Source: JBOGDS01 sp050743075
Lineage (GTDB): Bacteria; Actinomycetota; Actinomycetes; Jiangellales; Jiangellaceae
NCBI GenBank assembly: GCA_050743075.1
Contig: JBOGDS010000005.1
Coordinates: 1 to 64,000, forward strand
Reading direction: 5' to 3'
Length of the DNA: 64,000 nucleotides
The notes under the pieces were generated by a model, which worked only from the letters and a program-made list of their open reading frames with translations, was not told the DNA's origin and did no database searches. This document shows positions 24,692 through 33,621 of this stretch, piece after piece (position 1 is the stretch's first letter; each line of letters begins with the position of its first letter). Both the position numbers and the translations under genes were made by a program.

Positions 24692-25938
24692 CCGCCCCGG
24701 CCGACGTGGTTCGGCGACCTCGGACCCTCATCATCGTCCAGAACCTGCCGGTACCGTTCGACCGTCGCGTCTGGCTGGAGTGCATGGCTCTGACCGCCGC
24801 GGGGTATGACGTCACGGTCGTCTGCCCGAAGGGGAAGGGCGACCCCGGCCACGAGGTCCTCGAGGGCGTCACGCTTCTGAAGTACCGTCCCTACGCGCCC
24901 GGCGGCGGGGCACTCGGCTTCGTTCTGGAGTACGCCTACTCGTTCCTCGCTACCGCCCGGCTGGTGCTCCGCGCTCGTCGCCACGGGCGGTTCGACGTGC
25001 TGCAGGCGTGCAACCCGCCGGACATCTTCTGGCCGATCGCCCGATGGCTGCGCCGCCGCGACGGTTCGCGGTTCGTCTTCGACCACCACGACCTCTGCCC
25101 GGAGCTGTACGACTCGCGCTTCCCGCAGGGCGGTCGCTTGCCGCGCCGAGGACTTCTCGCATTGGAGAAGGCGACCTTCCGTACGGCCGACCAGGTCGTC
25201 GCCACGAACGCCTCCTACGCCGAGATCGCAGTGCGCCGGGGTGGCAAGAGCCCGGTGGACGTCACCGTGGTGCGGACCGGGCCCGACCCCGAGCGCCTGC
25301 GCCGGAAGGCTGCCATCCCGGAGCTGCGAAGGGGCCGGCGGCACCTCGTCGCCTACATCGGCGTCATGGGGCCGCAGGACGGCGTCGACCTGGCGGTCCG
25401 AGCCGCCGCCCACGTCGTGCACGACCTCGGTCGCGAGGACGTCGCCTTCACCTTCATGGGCGCGGGCGACTCCTATGACGAGATCGTGGCACTGCGCAAC
25501 GATCTCGGACTGCACGATCACGTGGAACTGCCGGGCCGGGTGCCCGACGACACCGTCATCGACGTGCTCTCGACCGCGGATGTCGGACTTTCACCCGACC
25601 CCCACAATCCGCTCAACGACGTCTCCACGATGAACAAGACCCTGGAATACATGGCCTTCGGGTTGCCCGTGGTTGCGTTCGACCTCAAGGAGACCCGGGT
25701 ATCGGCCGGACGGGCTGCGTCGTACGTCCCGAGCGGGAAGGTGGAGGACTACGCCCGGGCCATCGTGGAACTCCTCGACGACGACGACCGGCGCGAGGTC
25801 ATGGGTCGGATGGGACGCCAACGTATCGAGGATGAGCTCGGCTGGCCGCACCAGCGCGACGCGTTTGTCGATGTCTACGACATGCTCGCCGGGCGCACTC
25901 GCACGACATCCGCGCTTCGGCCTCAGGTGCGAGGCTGA
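24688..25938 (+). CDS. Glycosyltransferase family 4 (WbuB-like)
   Basis: 416 residues; ATGA overlap with the dehydrogenase gene. N-terminal Rossmann domain begins TLIIVQNLPVPFDRRVWLEC; the C-terminal domain holds GVMGPQDGVDLAVRAAA, LPGRVPDDTVIDVLSTADVGLSPDP and the donor-binding KTLEYMAFGLPVVAFDLKETR. It is a retaining GT-B enzyme that would add one sugar from a nucleotide donor to the lipid-linked unit on the cytoplasmic side. Donor and linkage are unknown. A frame extending about 850 bp upstream is the shadow of the dehydrogenase gene. Confidence 0.92.
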   Translation: MTAPADVVRRPRTLIIVQNLPVPFDRRVWLECMALTAAGYDVTVVCPKGKGDPGHEVLEGVTLLKYRPYAPGGGALGFVLEYAYSFLATARLVLRARRHGRFDVLQACNPPDIFWPIARWLRRRDGSRFVFDHHDLCPELYDSRFPQGGRLPRRGLLALEKATFRTADQVVATNASYAEIAVRRGGKSPVDVTVVRTGPDPERLRRKAAIPELRRGRRHLVAYIGVMGPQDGVDLAVRAAAHVVHDLGREDVAFTFMGAGDSYDEIVALRNDLGLHDHVELPGRVPDDTVIDVLSTADVGLSPDPHNPLNDVSTMNKTLEYMAFGLPVVAFDLKETRVSAGRAASYVPSGKVEDYARAIVELLDDDDRREVMGRMGRQRIEDELGWPHQRDAFVDVYDMLAGRTRTTSALRPQVRG

Positions 25939-25939
25939 C

Positions 25940-27850
25940 GTGTGCGGCGTTGCCGGAGCCTTTCGCCAGCCCGACGGGGCTCGGCTCGTGCGGACGATGG
26001 CCGATCGCATCGGCCACCGCGGGCCGGACGCGGATGGGCTGCAGGACATGTCGCCGAACGCATCGCTCCAGCTCGCGCATCGGCGTCTGTCGATCATCGA
26101 CCTGTCGGCCGCGGCCGATCAGCCGTTCGCCAAGGACGGCCTGCACCTGAGCTACAACGGTGAGCTGTACAACTACCGCGACCTGCGCGCCACCCTTCGC
26201 GGCAAGGGCGTCCGATTCACCACGGAGTCGGACACGGAGGTCGTCCTGGAGAGCTGGCGGGAATGGGGACCCGACGCCCTCCCGCGGTTCCGAGGGATGT
26301 TCGCGTTCGCGCTCTACGACGAGCGCACCAGCGCCCTCACCCTTGCGCGGGACCCGTTCGGCATCAAGCCGATGTTCGTCATGCCGCGCGGGAACGGCAT
26401 CGTGTTCGCCTCCGAGCTCAAAGCCCTCATAGCGGCCGTAGGCCCGGAGCTCACCATCGATCCCGGTGCGCTCGTGGCATCTGCCATGTTCTATTTCCTG
26501 CCGGAGGAACAGTGCGCGGTCAAGGGCGTCGTCAAGCTCCCGCCGGGATCGTGGGCCGAGTGGCGAGCTGACGGCACCACCCGGGCCGGGCGCTACTGGG
26601 AGCCCGCCCAGGAAGCACTCGCCGCCGCCTCCGGCCCCACCGCGGACATGGCGGCCGTGCTCGAGGAGTCAGTGGCGGCACACCTGGTGGCAGACGTGCC
26701 TGTCGCCTCCTTTCTCAGCGGAGGCCTTGACTCGAGCCTCATCACCGCGATGGCTGCCAGCCGCAACCCCTCGATCGAGGCCTACACCATCACGTTCCGT
26801 CCGGAGGACCAGCGCCTCGAGGCGATGCCCGACGACGCCGTCTACGCCCGCAAGATGGCGGCCCACCTGGGGATCCGACTCCACGAGATCGAGATCAGCC
26901 CGGACGTCGTGGACATGCTTCCCCGGGTCGTGGACGTGCTCGACGAGCCGATTGGCGATCCCGCCGCCATCAACACCATGCTCATGTGCCAGACCGCCCG
27001 CGACGCCGGTGTCAAGGTCCTGTTGTCCGGCATGGGTGCGGACGAGTTGTTCGGCGGCTACCGCAAGCATCTGGCCTGCGTTCTGGGGGCGAGGTACCAG
27101 GCGCTCCCGAAGTCTCTCCGCTCGCGCGTGGTTGCGCCGAGCGTGGAACGACTTCCCGTGGCGGTAGGCGGCCGCGGACTTCGGTACAGCCGGTGGGCCA
27201 AGCGCTTCCTCAGCTTCGCCGAGTTGCCGGAGGAGGCGGCGTTCCGCCGCAGCTACAGCCTCTACGACCCGGACGAGCTCGGGGCCATGCTCGACCCCGA
27301 GCTGTCTCCCCAGGTGCAGGCCGTCGTCGACGCCCATCACAGCCTGTACACGGACGGCCGGCTGGGCGACCACGTCAACCGCATGTGCCTGACCGACACC
27401 CGACTGTTCCTTCCGGGACTCAACCTGGCCTACACCGATCGCTCGAGCATGTCGGCGTCGACTGAGGTGCGGGTACCGTTCGTCGACCCCATCGTGTTCA
27501 GGGCGGCCTTCAGCTTCAGCGGCGGCCGCAAGATCCGGGGACGGACGCAGAAGGTTCCGTTGCGCGAGGCCGCGGAGGACTGGGTGCCGCGTGATGTGCT
27601 CGACCGTCCCAAGGCCTCGTTCGGCGCCCCGCTGCGCGCGTGGGTCACCAACGACCTCGGTCCCCTGATCGACGACGTCCTCCTCGACGGCCGGCTGGCG
27701 TCGTCGGGCTTCCTGCGCTCGACGCCGCTGCGCCGGATGGTGGCAGATCAGCGCAGCGGTCGGCGGGACCAGTCCAAGCAGCTGTGGCAGCTGCTCTCGA
27801 TGGAGCTGTGGTACCGCGGCGCACTGGCTGCCGGGGTCTCACCGCCATGA
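25940..27850 (+). CDS. Asparagine synthase-like glutamine amidotransferase
   Basis: 636 residues. The GTG start gives Met-Cys, and Cys2 becomes the N-terminal nucleophile of the glutaminase domain (CGVAGAF, HRGPDADG, RLSIIDLS, YNGELYNYRDLR). The synthetase domain has the PP-loop LSGGLDSS (259-266), GMGADELFGGY and KASFGAPLRAW. AsnB family proteins in polysaccharide clusters are thought to amidate sugar uronates using glutamine, and the dehydrogenase two genes upstream makes such a uronate. Housekeeping asparagine synthesis is the alternative. One base separates it from the preceding stop. Confidence 0.92.
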   Translation: MCGVAGAFRQPDGARLVRTMADRIGHRGPDADGLQDMSPNASLQLAHRRLSIIDLSAAADQPFAKDGLHLSYNGELYNYRDLRATLRGKGVRFTTESDTEVVLESWREWGPDALPRFRGMFAFALYDERTSALTLARDPFGIKPMFVMPRGNGIVFASELKALIAAVGPELTIDPGALVASAMFYFLPEEQCAVKGVVKLPPGSWAEWRADGTTRAGRYWEPAQEALAAASGPTADMAAVLEESVAAHLVADVPVASFLSGGLDSSLITAMAASRNPSIEAYTITFRPEDQRLEAMPDDAVYARKMAAHLGIRLHEIEISPDVVDMLPRVVDVLDEPIGDPAAINTMLMCQTARDAGVKVLLSGMGADELFGGYRKHLACVLGARYQALPKSLRSRVVAPSVERLPVAVGGRGLRYSRWAKRFLSFAELPEEAAFRRSYSLYDPDELGAMLDPELSPQVQAVVDAHHSLYTDGRLGDHVNRMCLTDTRLFLPGLNLAYTDRSSMSASTEVRVPFVDPIVFRAAFSFSGGRKIRGRTQKVPLREAAEDWVPRDVLDRPKASFGAPLRAWVTNDLGPLIDDVLLDGRLASSGFLRSTPLRRMVADQRSGRRDQSKQLWQLLSMELWYRGALAAGVSPP

Positions 27851-27891
27851 ACGACATGCCCGGTGGCGCCGGTAGGGGGAAGGTCGCATGA
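27847..27891 (+). CDS. 14-residue mini-ORF bridging asnB-like and oxidoreductase genes
   Basis: ATG at 27847 overlaps the amidotransferase stop (ATGA); the frame reads MNDMPGGAGRGKVA and stops in TGA at 27889-27891, which overlaps the next gene's ATG (again ATGA). It fills exactly the only sizeable gap in the coupled run. The peptide may be meaningless and serve only to carry ribosomes to the next start, which also has its own AGGGGGAAGG ribosome site. Could be chance. Confidence 0.35.
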   Translation: MNDMPGGAGRGKVA

Positions 27892-30059
27892 AGCAAGTGG
27901 CTCAGAACTACAAGTCGGGGGACCTCGCGGTCCTGGACGTCCCTGTTCCGGCGTGCAAGCCAGGAGGCGTCCTAGTGCGTTCGCTCTGCTCGTTGATCTC
28001 GACCGGCACCGAGATGATGAAGGTCAGCGAGGCGAGGATGTCCCTGGTCCGCAAAGCGCGGGCCAGGCCTGACCAGGTACGCAAGCTGCTCGGCTCCGTG
28101 GCCCAGCAGGGTGCCCTGGCCACGTATCAGAAGGCGATGAACCGGCTGGACAGCTACACCCCCCTCGGCTACTCGCTGTGCGGCGTGGTGGTCGAGGTCG
28201 GCGCGGGGGCGGAGCAGTTCTCGGTCGGTCAGGTCGTCGCGGCCGCGGGCAACGAGTTCGCCCTCCACGCGGAGGTGAACTGGGTACCGACCAACCTGTG
28301 CGTCCCCGTACCGGACGGCGTAGCTCCCGAACACGCCGCATTCGCGACGGTCGGGGCCATCGCGATGCACGGCGTTCGGCGCGCCGAGGTCGCCCTCGGT
28401 GAGACCGCATGCGTGATCGGGCTCGGTCTCGTCGGTCAGCTGGTGGTGCGACTCCTCGTCGCGTCCGGCGTGCAGGTGGTGGGCTTGGACGTGGTGGAGG
28501 CCCGCTGCCGGGCTGCGGAGAAGGCGGGTGCCCTGTCGTGCGCCGCACCTGACGACGCGGGACTGCGCGAGGTCGAACAGGTCCTTCTCGATCGCACCGG
28601 GGGCCTGGGCGCGGACCATGTCCTGCTGGCTGCTGGTGGCGACTCGAACGGGCCGGTCGAGGTGGCGGCGCGCCTGGCACGCGACCGCGCCCGGGTGGTG
28701 GACATCGGGAAGACGCGGCTCGACCTGCCCTGGAACGCCTACTACGACAAGGAGTTGGACGTCCGCTTCTCCCGATCGTACGGTCCGGGTCGCTATGACG
28801 ATCGCTACGAGCTCGAGGGCGTGGACTACCCGGCCGGCTACGTTCGCTGGACCGAGCGCCGCAACATGGCCTGCTTCCTGGATCTGCTGGCCGACGGTTC
28901 GGTGGACGTCGCCTCCCTGGTATCGGGCGTCCACCCGGTGGAGGAGGCCGCGGAGGTCTACAACCGGCTCGACGCGGGCTCGCTCCAGGGTGTCGGATTC
29001 CTCCTGTCCTACGGTGATGCCCCCGACGAGGAGTCGCCTGGGCGGACGATCCACGTCGGTGCCCGTACCGATCTCACGTCCCCGTCCCCGCAGCGGCAAC
29101 AGTCGGCGGGTGTCCGCCTGGGCTTCATCGGGGCGGGCAACTACGCCACCTCCATGTTGCTGCCTCACCTGCGGGACAGCTCCGAGGTCGATCTGGTCTC
29201 CGTCGCAACGACGAGATCCCTCTCCGGGCTCAACGCCCAACGCAAGTTCGGCTTCGCGACCATCACGACGAGCGTCGAGACAGTGCTCGACGATGACACG
29301 CTCGACGCGGTGTTCATCGTCACCCGGCACCACTCGCATGCGCGGCTGGTGTGCCAAGCCCTGGAGCGCGGCCTCACCGTCTTCGTGGAGAAGCCGCTCG
29401 CCCTCACCGAGGTGCAGCTCGCCGAGGTCCTGGACACCGTCGAAAGAACGGGCAATGACCGGGTCATGGTCGGTTTCAACCGGAGGTTCGCACCGCTGCT
29501 CATCGATCTGCGAGAACGCCTCGGTCCGTCTCGTGGTCCGGTGTCGGCACGGTATCTCGTCAACGCAGGCCGCCTCGACCCGGGAAGCTGGTACCTCAAC
29601 GAGGAGTTGGAAGGCTCGCGGTTCGCCGGCGAGGGCGGTCATTTCATCGACACGCTGAGCGCCCTGGTGGGGCACGACCCGGTCGAGGTGCACGCCATGG
29701 GAGCGGGGGCGACTATCCACGCCACCCTGCGCTTTTCCGACGGGTCCGTCGCGACGATCTCCTACGTCGTCGACGGCAGCTCACGTTTCCCGAAGGAGAC
29801 CCTGGACATGGCGGGTGACGGCCGCAACGGGCGGCTGGACAACTTCCAGCGGGTCACGGTGTGGTCGTCCAAGGGAAAGCACGGCCGCAGGGTGCTCGCG
29901 GGGCAGGACAAGGGTCAGCGCGCGCAGCTGGAGCGCTTCGTCCATGCCGTCCGCACGGGCTCACCGATGCCGATCTCGCTGGAGTCGCTGGTGGCGACGA
30001 CGCGAGCAACGGTCGCGGTGGGGAGCAGTCTGGCGACACGCGGGCCGGTGACCTGGTGA
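27888..30059 (+). CDS. Two-domain oxidoreductase: zinc-type alcohol dehydrogenase fused to Gfo/Idh/MocA
   Basis: 723 residues. The N-terminal half (about 1-370) is an alcohol-dehydrogenase-like fold with PLGYSLCGVVVEVG and the NAD site GLGLVGQLVVRLL. The C-terminal half (about 400-700) is a Gfo/Idh/MocA dehydrogenase: GFIGAGNYATSML, VFVEKPLALT and GEGGHFIDTLSALVG. The pair of domains is a recurring fusion found beside heparinase II/III-like genes in bacterial polysaccharide clusters; its reaction is, to my knowledge, not established. Here the two genes overlap by 4 bp (GTGA). It probably oxidises or epimerises a sugar or sugar nucleotide. Confidence 0.9.
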   Translation: MKQVAQNYKSGDLAVLDVPVPACKPGGVLVRSLCSLISTGTEMMKVSEARMSLVRKARARPDQVRKLLGSVAQQGALATYQKAMNRLDSYTPLGYSLCGVVVEVGAGAEQFSVGQVVAAAGNEFALHAEVNWVPTNLCVPVPDGVAPEHAAFATVGAIAMHGVRRAEVALGETACVIGLGLVGQLVVRLLVASGVQVVGLDVVEARCRAAEKAGALSCAAPDDAGLREVEQVLLDRTGGLGADHVLLAAGGDSNGPVEVAARLARDRARVVDIGKTRLDLPWNAYYDKELDVRFSRSYGPGRYDDRYELEGVDYPAGYVRWTERRNMACFLDLLADGSVDVASLVSGVHPVEEAAEVYNRLDAGSLQGVGFLLSYGDAPDEESPGRTIHVGARTDLTSPSPQRQQSAGVRLGFIGAGNYATSMLLPHLRDSSEVDLVSVATTRSLSGLNAQRKFGFATITTSVETVLDDDTLDAVFIVTRHHSHARLVCQALERGLTVFVEKPLALTEVQLAEVLDTVERTGNDRVMVGFNRRFAPLLIDLRERLGPSRGPVSARYLVNAGRLDPGSWYLNEELEGSRFAGEGGHFIDTLSALVGHDPVEVHAMGAGATIHATLRFSDGSVATISYVVDGSSRFPKETLDMAGDGRNGRLDNFQRVTVWSSKGKHGRRVLAGQDKGQRAQLERFVHAVRTGSPMPISLESLVATTRATVAVGSSLATRGPVTW

Positions 30060-32044
30060 GCCGGCCCCGCCCCGGCTGGTACCTGCGACGGCTCCGAGGG
30101 ATGTCGGTGACCGAGGTGGCCTACCGCACCCTGGATGTGGGGCGTCGCCGGGCCTGGGCACGTCGCCAGGTCCGCCCCGGCGAGGCGCCCCCGCCGCCGC
30201 CTGGCGTCCTACGAGAGCGGCCATTCGTCTCGCCACTGCCGGCGTCTGCCCGCGCCACCGTGGCTCCCGACGCCGCGTCCGCACTGGTCCGAGCCGCGGA
30301 CAAGGTCCTGGCCGGAACATGGACGGTCCTGGGAACGCCCCGGGCCGACAGCGCCGACCCGGACTGGTTCCTTGACCCTCTCACCGGGCGGCGGGCGCCG
30401 GAGCGACGGCTGGCGTTCCGGGTCAACCACCGTGACGAGGCGGAGACCGGCAACATCAAGCAGGTCTGGGAGATGTCCCGTCACCATCACGTCACCGTGC
30501 TGGCGGCCGCATGGTGGCTGACGCAGGAGGAGCGCTACGCCGAGGCCGCCGCTCATCAGCTCCGCTCCTGGTGGGCTGCGAACCCGTTCCTGACCGGCGT
30601 GCACTGGACGAGCGGCATCGAGGCCGGCATCCGCCTGATCTCCTGGGTATGGATCCGCCGGCTGCTCGACGAGTGGCCGAAGGTCGGCGACGTGTTCGAG
30701 TACAACGACGATGCCGTTCGGCAGATCGCCTGGCACCAGGACTTCCTGAACGCCTTCCCCAGCCGCGGCTCCTCGGCCAACAACCACGTCGTGGCCGAGG
30801 CGGCGGGACGGCTCGCGGCGGCGTGCGCGTTCCCCTGGTACACCCGGACACCCCGGTGGCGACGCAGCGCCGCCGCCCTCCTGGAGCGCGAGCTGGCGGC
30901 CAACACCTTCGACGACGGTCTCAACCGGGAGTTGGCGACCGACTACCACCGCTTCGTGCTCGAACTAGGGCTGCTGGCCGCGGTCGAGGCCGACGCCCAC
31001 GGACACGACCTGTCGACGGGGACATGGCAGCGTCTGGCGGCGATGCTCGATGCCGGAGCCGCCATCCTGGATGCCACGGGCAGGCCCCCGCGGCAGAGCG
31101 ACGGGGACGAAGGGCGCGCGCTGGTCGTCGACGATCCTGACCACGATCCCTGGGCCACGGTCCTGGGCACGGGCTCCGCCCTGTTGGGGCCTTCGGACTG
31201 GTGGCCCGAGTTCGACGGCGGCATCCAGGCTTCCGTGGTCGGTGCCCTCGGCCGTGCCCGTCGCTTTCCACGACCACCGGTCCGGCCGCGCCGGTTCCCC
31301 GACGCCGGGCTGGTCATCCTGGGCTCCCGCGCCGACGACGGTCCCGAGATCTGGTGCCGGTGCGACGGCGGCCCCCACGGGTTCCTGTCGATCGCGGCGC
31401 ACGCCCACGCCGATGCCCTGTCTCTCGAGGTACGGCACGACGGAGTCGACCTCCTCGCCGACCCCGGCACCTACTGTTACCACGGCGAGCCGACGTGGCG
31501 GGAGTGGTTCCGCTCGACGGCGGCCCACAACACCGTCGAGGTCGGCGGCGTGAGCCAGTCCGAGTCGGGCGGTCCCTTCCTGTGGGCCACGCAGGCCCGG
31601 ACACGGACGGTGGCCTGTGACGTCGGCGGGCAGCGGGTCCAGACCTGGAGCGCGGAGCACGACGGCTACAGGCGCCTGAGCACTCCGGCGGCGCACCGCC
31701 GTTCGGTGACACTGGACTCACCCGGACGCAGCCTGACAGTCGTCGACATCGTCGACACCGCCGCGGAGGTTCCGCTGCGGCTCTCGTGGCACCTGGGCCC
31801 CGACATCCTGGTCGAACTGGACGGAGCGCAGGCCTCCCTCACCTGGCAGGTCGGTCCGGACAGCCAGCGGGGGACGCTCGTGCTACCCGAGGCGCTCGCC
31901 TGGACCTCGCACCGGGCTGAGGTCGGCCCTGTCTCGGGGTGGTATTCGCCGCGGTTCGGCCGCCGCGTGGCGACGACATCACTGGTGGGGCGCGGGACGG
32001 GCTCGTCCACGACCCGCCTAGTCACGTTGCTGGAGCTGCCATGA
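30056..32044 (+). CDS. Heparinase II/III-family protein without a signal peptide
   Basis: 662 residues from GTG (overlap GTGA). N-terminal alpha/alpha toroid with TGNIKQVWEMSRHHH, FNAFPSRGSSANNHVVAEA-like Asn243-His244, and DYHRFVLELGLL; then the C-terminal beta-sandwich with AHAHADALSLEV, PGTYCYHG and AHNTVEVGG. Asn, His and Tyr residues of this type form the lyase active site in heparinase II/III and alginate lyases of PL family 15/17/21 relatives. No export signal is seen, so it would act in the cytoplasm, unlike classical lyases. In these clusters it may process or trim uronate-containing units; the true reaction is unknown. Confidence 0.88.
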   Translation: MSRPRPGWYLRRLRGMSVTEVAYRTLDVGRRRAWARRQVRPGEAPPPPPGVLRERPFVSPLPASARATVAPDAASALVRAADKVLAGTWTVLGTPRADSADPDWFLDPLTGRRAPERRLAFRVNHRDEAETGNIKQVWEMSRHHHVTVLAAAWWLTQEERYAEAAAHQLRSWWAANPFLTGVHWTSGIEAGIRLISWVWIRRLLDEWPKVGDVFEYNDDAVRQIAWHQDFLNAFPSRGSSANNHVVAEAAGRLAAACAFPWYTRTPRWRRSAAALLERELAANTFDDGLNRELATDYHRFVLELGLLAAVEADAHGHDLSTGTWQRLAAMLDAGAAILDATGRPPRQSDGDEGRALVVDDPDHDPWATVLGTGSALLGPSDWWPEFDGGIQASVVGALGRARRFPRPPVRPRRFPDAGLVILGSRADDGPEIWCRCDGGPHGFLSIAAHAHADALSLEVRHDGVDLLADPGTYCYHGEPTWREWFRSTAAHNTVEVGGVSQSESGGPFLWATQARTRTVACDVGGQRVQTWSAEHDGYRRLSTPAAHRRSVTLDSPGRSLTVVDIVDTAAEVPLRLSWHLGPDILVELDGAQASLTWQVGPDSQRGTLVLPEALAWTSHRAEVGPVSGWYSPRFGRRVATTSLVGRGTGSSTTRLVTLLELP

Positions 32045-33621
32045 GCGACCAGGTCACCGACCTTCGCTCGACCGTGGCGGCGCTGCGTCGCCGCAGTCGC
32101 GTGCTGGCCGCAACCGCCGGGGCCGGCCTGGCCATGGGGGCCATCTACGTGATGGTGCAGCCGCCCCCTCTCACCAGCACGGCTCTCGTGCTCCTCCCCA
32201 CACCCACGCTGGACCGGAGCAGCGGCACCGACGTGGCCACCCAGGTCCGCATCGCCCTGAGCGCCACCGTTCTCGGCAGGGCGGGCGAGACGGTCGAGCC
32301 GGCTCTCCCGGCCCGCTCGGTGGAGAACATGGTCGAGGTGTCGGCGCCGACGAACCAGATCATCGAGGTCGACGCAACCTCCACCCAGGCGTCGCAGGCC
32401 CAGACGCTCTCCCAGGCGGTCGCCGACTCGTACGTCGCCTACGTCAACGAGACCGCGCGAGCGGTCACCTCCGCCGCGTTGGCGGACCTCCAGACCAGGG
32501 AGGAGGACCTGCAGGCGCAGATCACCGCACTGCAGGATGAGATCACCTCGAGCACGGGTCGCCAGCAGGAGGTCGACCCTGCCTCGGCGGACGGCAGGCG
32601 CGAGGCGCAGCTGCTGGCCGAGCTTCGGACGGAACAGGCCAACATCTCGCTACAGCTCGACAAGGTCAAGGACGAGATCGCCGCCAGCGCCCCGGCGGGG
32701 TCGTCCGCGAGCGCCGCGGTCTCGGTCATCCAGCCGGCGACCACGGCCACGGGTCCCTCCACCGTGCGCCGACTGCTGAGCTGGACATCCCTCGGTGCCC
32801 TGATCTGCACCATGCTGGCGGTCGCCGGCCTCCTCGCGACTGCACGTCGCGACCCACGGGTCGGGCTTCGCGACGAGATCGCCGACGCGGTCGGCAGCCC
32901 GGTGCTGGCGGCGGTGCGGAGCAGGCCGCAGCGGTCGGTGGCGGGTTGGTCGACGCTGCTCGAGACGTACGAGGCGACTCCCGTGGAGTCATGGGCGTTC
33001 CGCCAGGTCCTGCGTGGCCTGGCGCCCGCGGACCGCGGCCAGGACCGCATGGGGGAGCCTCGTGCCACCGGGAAGGTGGATCACCCGCAGTCGATCACTG
33101 TGGTCTCGTTGTCCGGTGACGGACGGGGACTTGCCGTCGGTCCCCAGCTCGCGGCTTTCGCCTCGTCGCTGGGCATCGCGACACGTCTGGATACCGCAGT
33201 GGGGCACGACAGGGCGGCAACCCTGTGGGCAGCCTGCGCCGCCGATCGTGCCGCCCCACCTCGGCCCGGTCTGTTCGTCGGCGAGGTGCCAAAGGGGGAG
33301 ACGATCGACCTGGCGATCACCTTGGTCGTCGTGGACCGGAGGCAGCCTGACCTTGTCGACGTGCCCACCACCGCCACCACCCTGCTCTCGGTGGCCGCGG
33401 CAACGGCAACGGAACTGGAGCTCGCCCGCGTTGCGGTTGCGGTCGACGACGCCGGTCGTCGCATCGACGGAGTCGTGGTTGCGGACCCTGACCGGACCGA
33501 CCGGACCTCTGGGCGGCGCACCATGGACGAGAGGGCACGTCAGGTGGCACTGCCCAGGCGCCTGACCGGCATCGGATCGTCTGCTGTCACCGCCAGCGAC
33601 CCCAACCGGACGCGAGCATGA
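32041..33621 (+). CDS. Wzz-like polysaccharide co-polymerase with degenerate C-terminal ATPase-like domain
   Basis: 526 residues; ATGA overlap. Two membrane helices (AGAGLAMGAIYVMVQ near residue 30 and LGALICTMLAVAGLLA near 255) enclose an extracytoplasmic region with a coiled coil (DLQTREEDLQAQITALQDEI). The cytoplasmic C-terminus resembles a BY-kinase P-loop domain, but the Walker A position reads SLSGDGRGLAVGPQLA without the GK(S/T). It should regulate chain length with the Wzy polymerase. A second gene of the same build follows. Phosphate transfer is not expected. Confidence 0.85.
   Translation: MSDQVTDLRSTVAALRRRSRVLAATAGAGLAMGAIYVMVQPPPLTSTALVLLPTPTLDRSSGTDVATQVRIALSATVLGRAGETVEPALPARSVENMVEVSAPTNQIIEVDATSTQASQAQTLSQAVADSYVAYVNETARAVTSAALADLQTREEDLQAQITALQDEITSSTGRQQEVDPASADGRREAQLLAELRTEQANISLQLDKVKDEIAASAPAGSSASAAVSVIQPATTATGPSTVRRLLSWTSLGALICTMLAVAGLLATARRDPRVGLRDEIADAVGSPVLAAVRSRPQRSVAGWSTLLETYEATPVESWAFRQVLRGLAPADRGQDRMGEPRATGKVDHPQSITVVSLSGDGRGLAVGPQLAAFASSLGIATRLDTAVGHDRAATLWAACAADRAAPPRPGLFVGEVPKGETIDLAITLVVVDRRQPDLVDVPTTATTLLSVAAATATELELARVAVAVDDAGRRIDGVVVADPDRTDRTSGRRTMDERARQVALPRRLTGIGSSAVTASDPNRTRA

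Noticed and set aside
27972..29720. 582-codon minus-strand open frame
   Set aside because: Antisense shadow of the two-domain oxidoreductase gene, which has clear domains on the plus strand.
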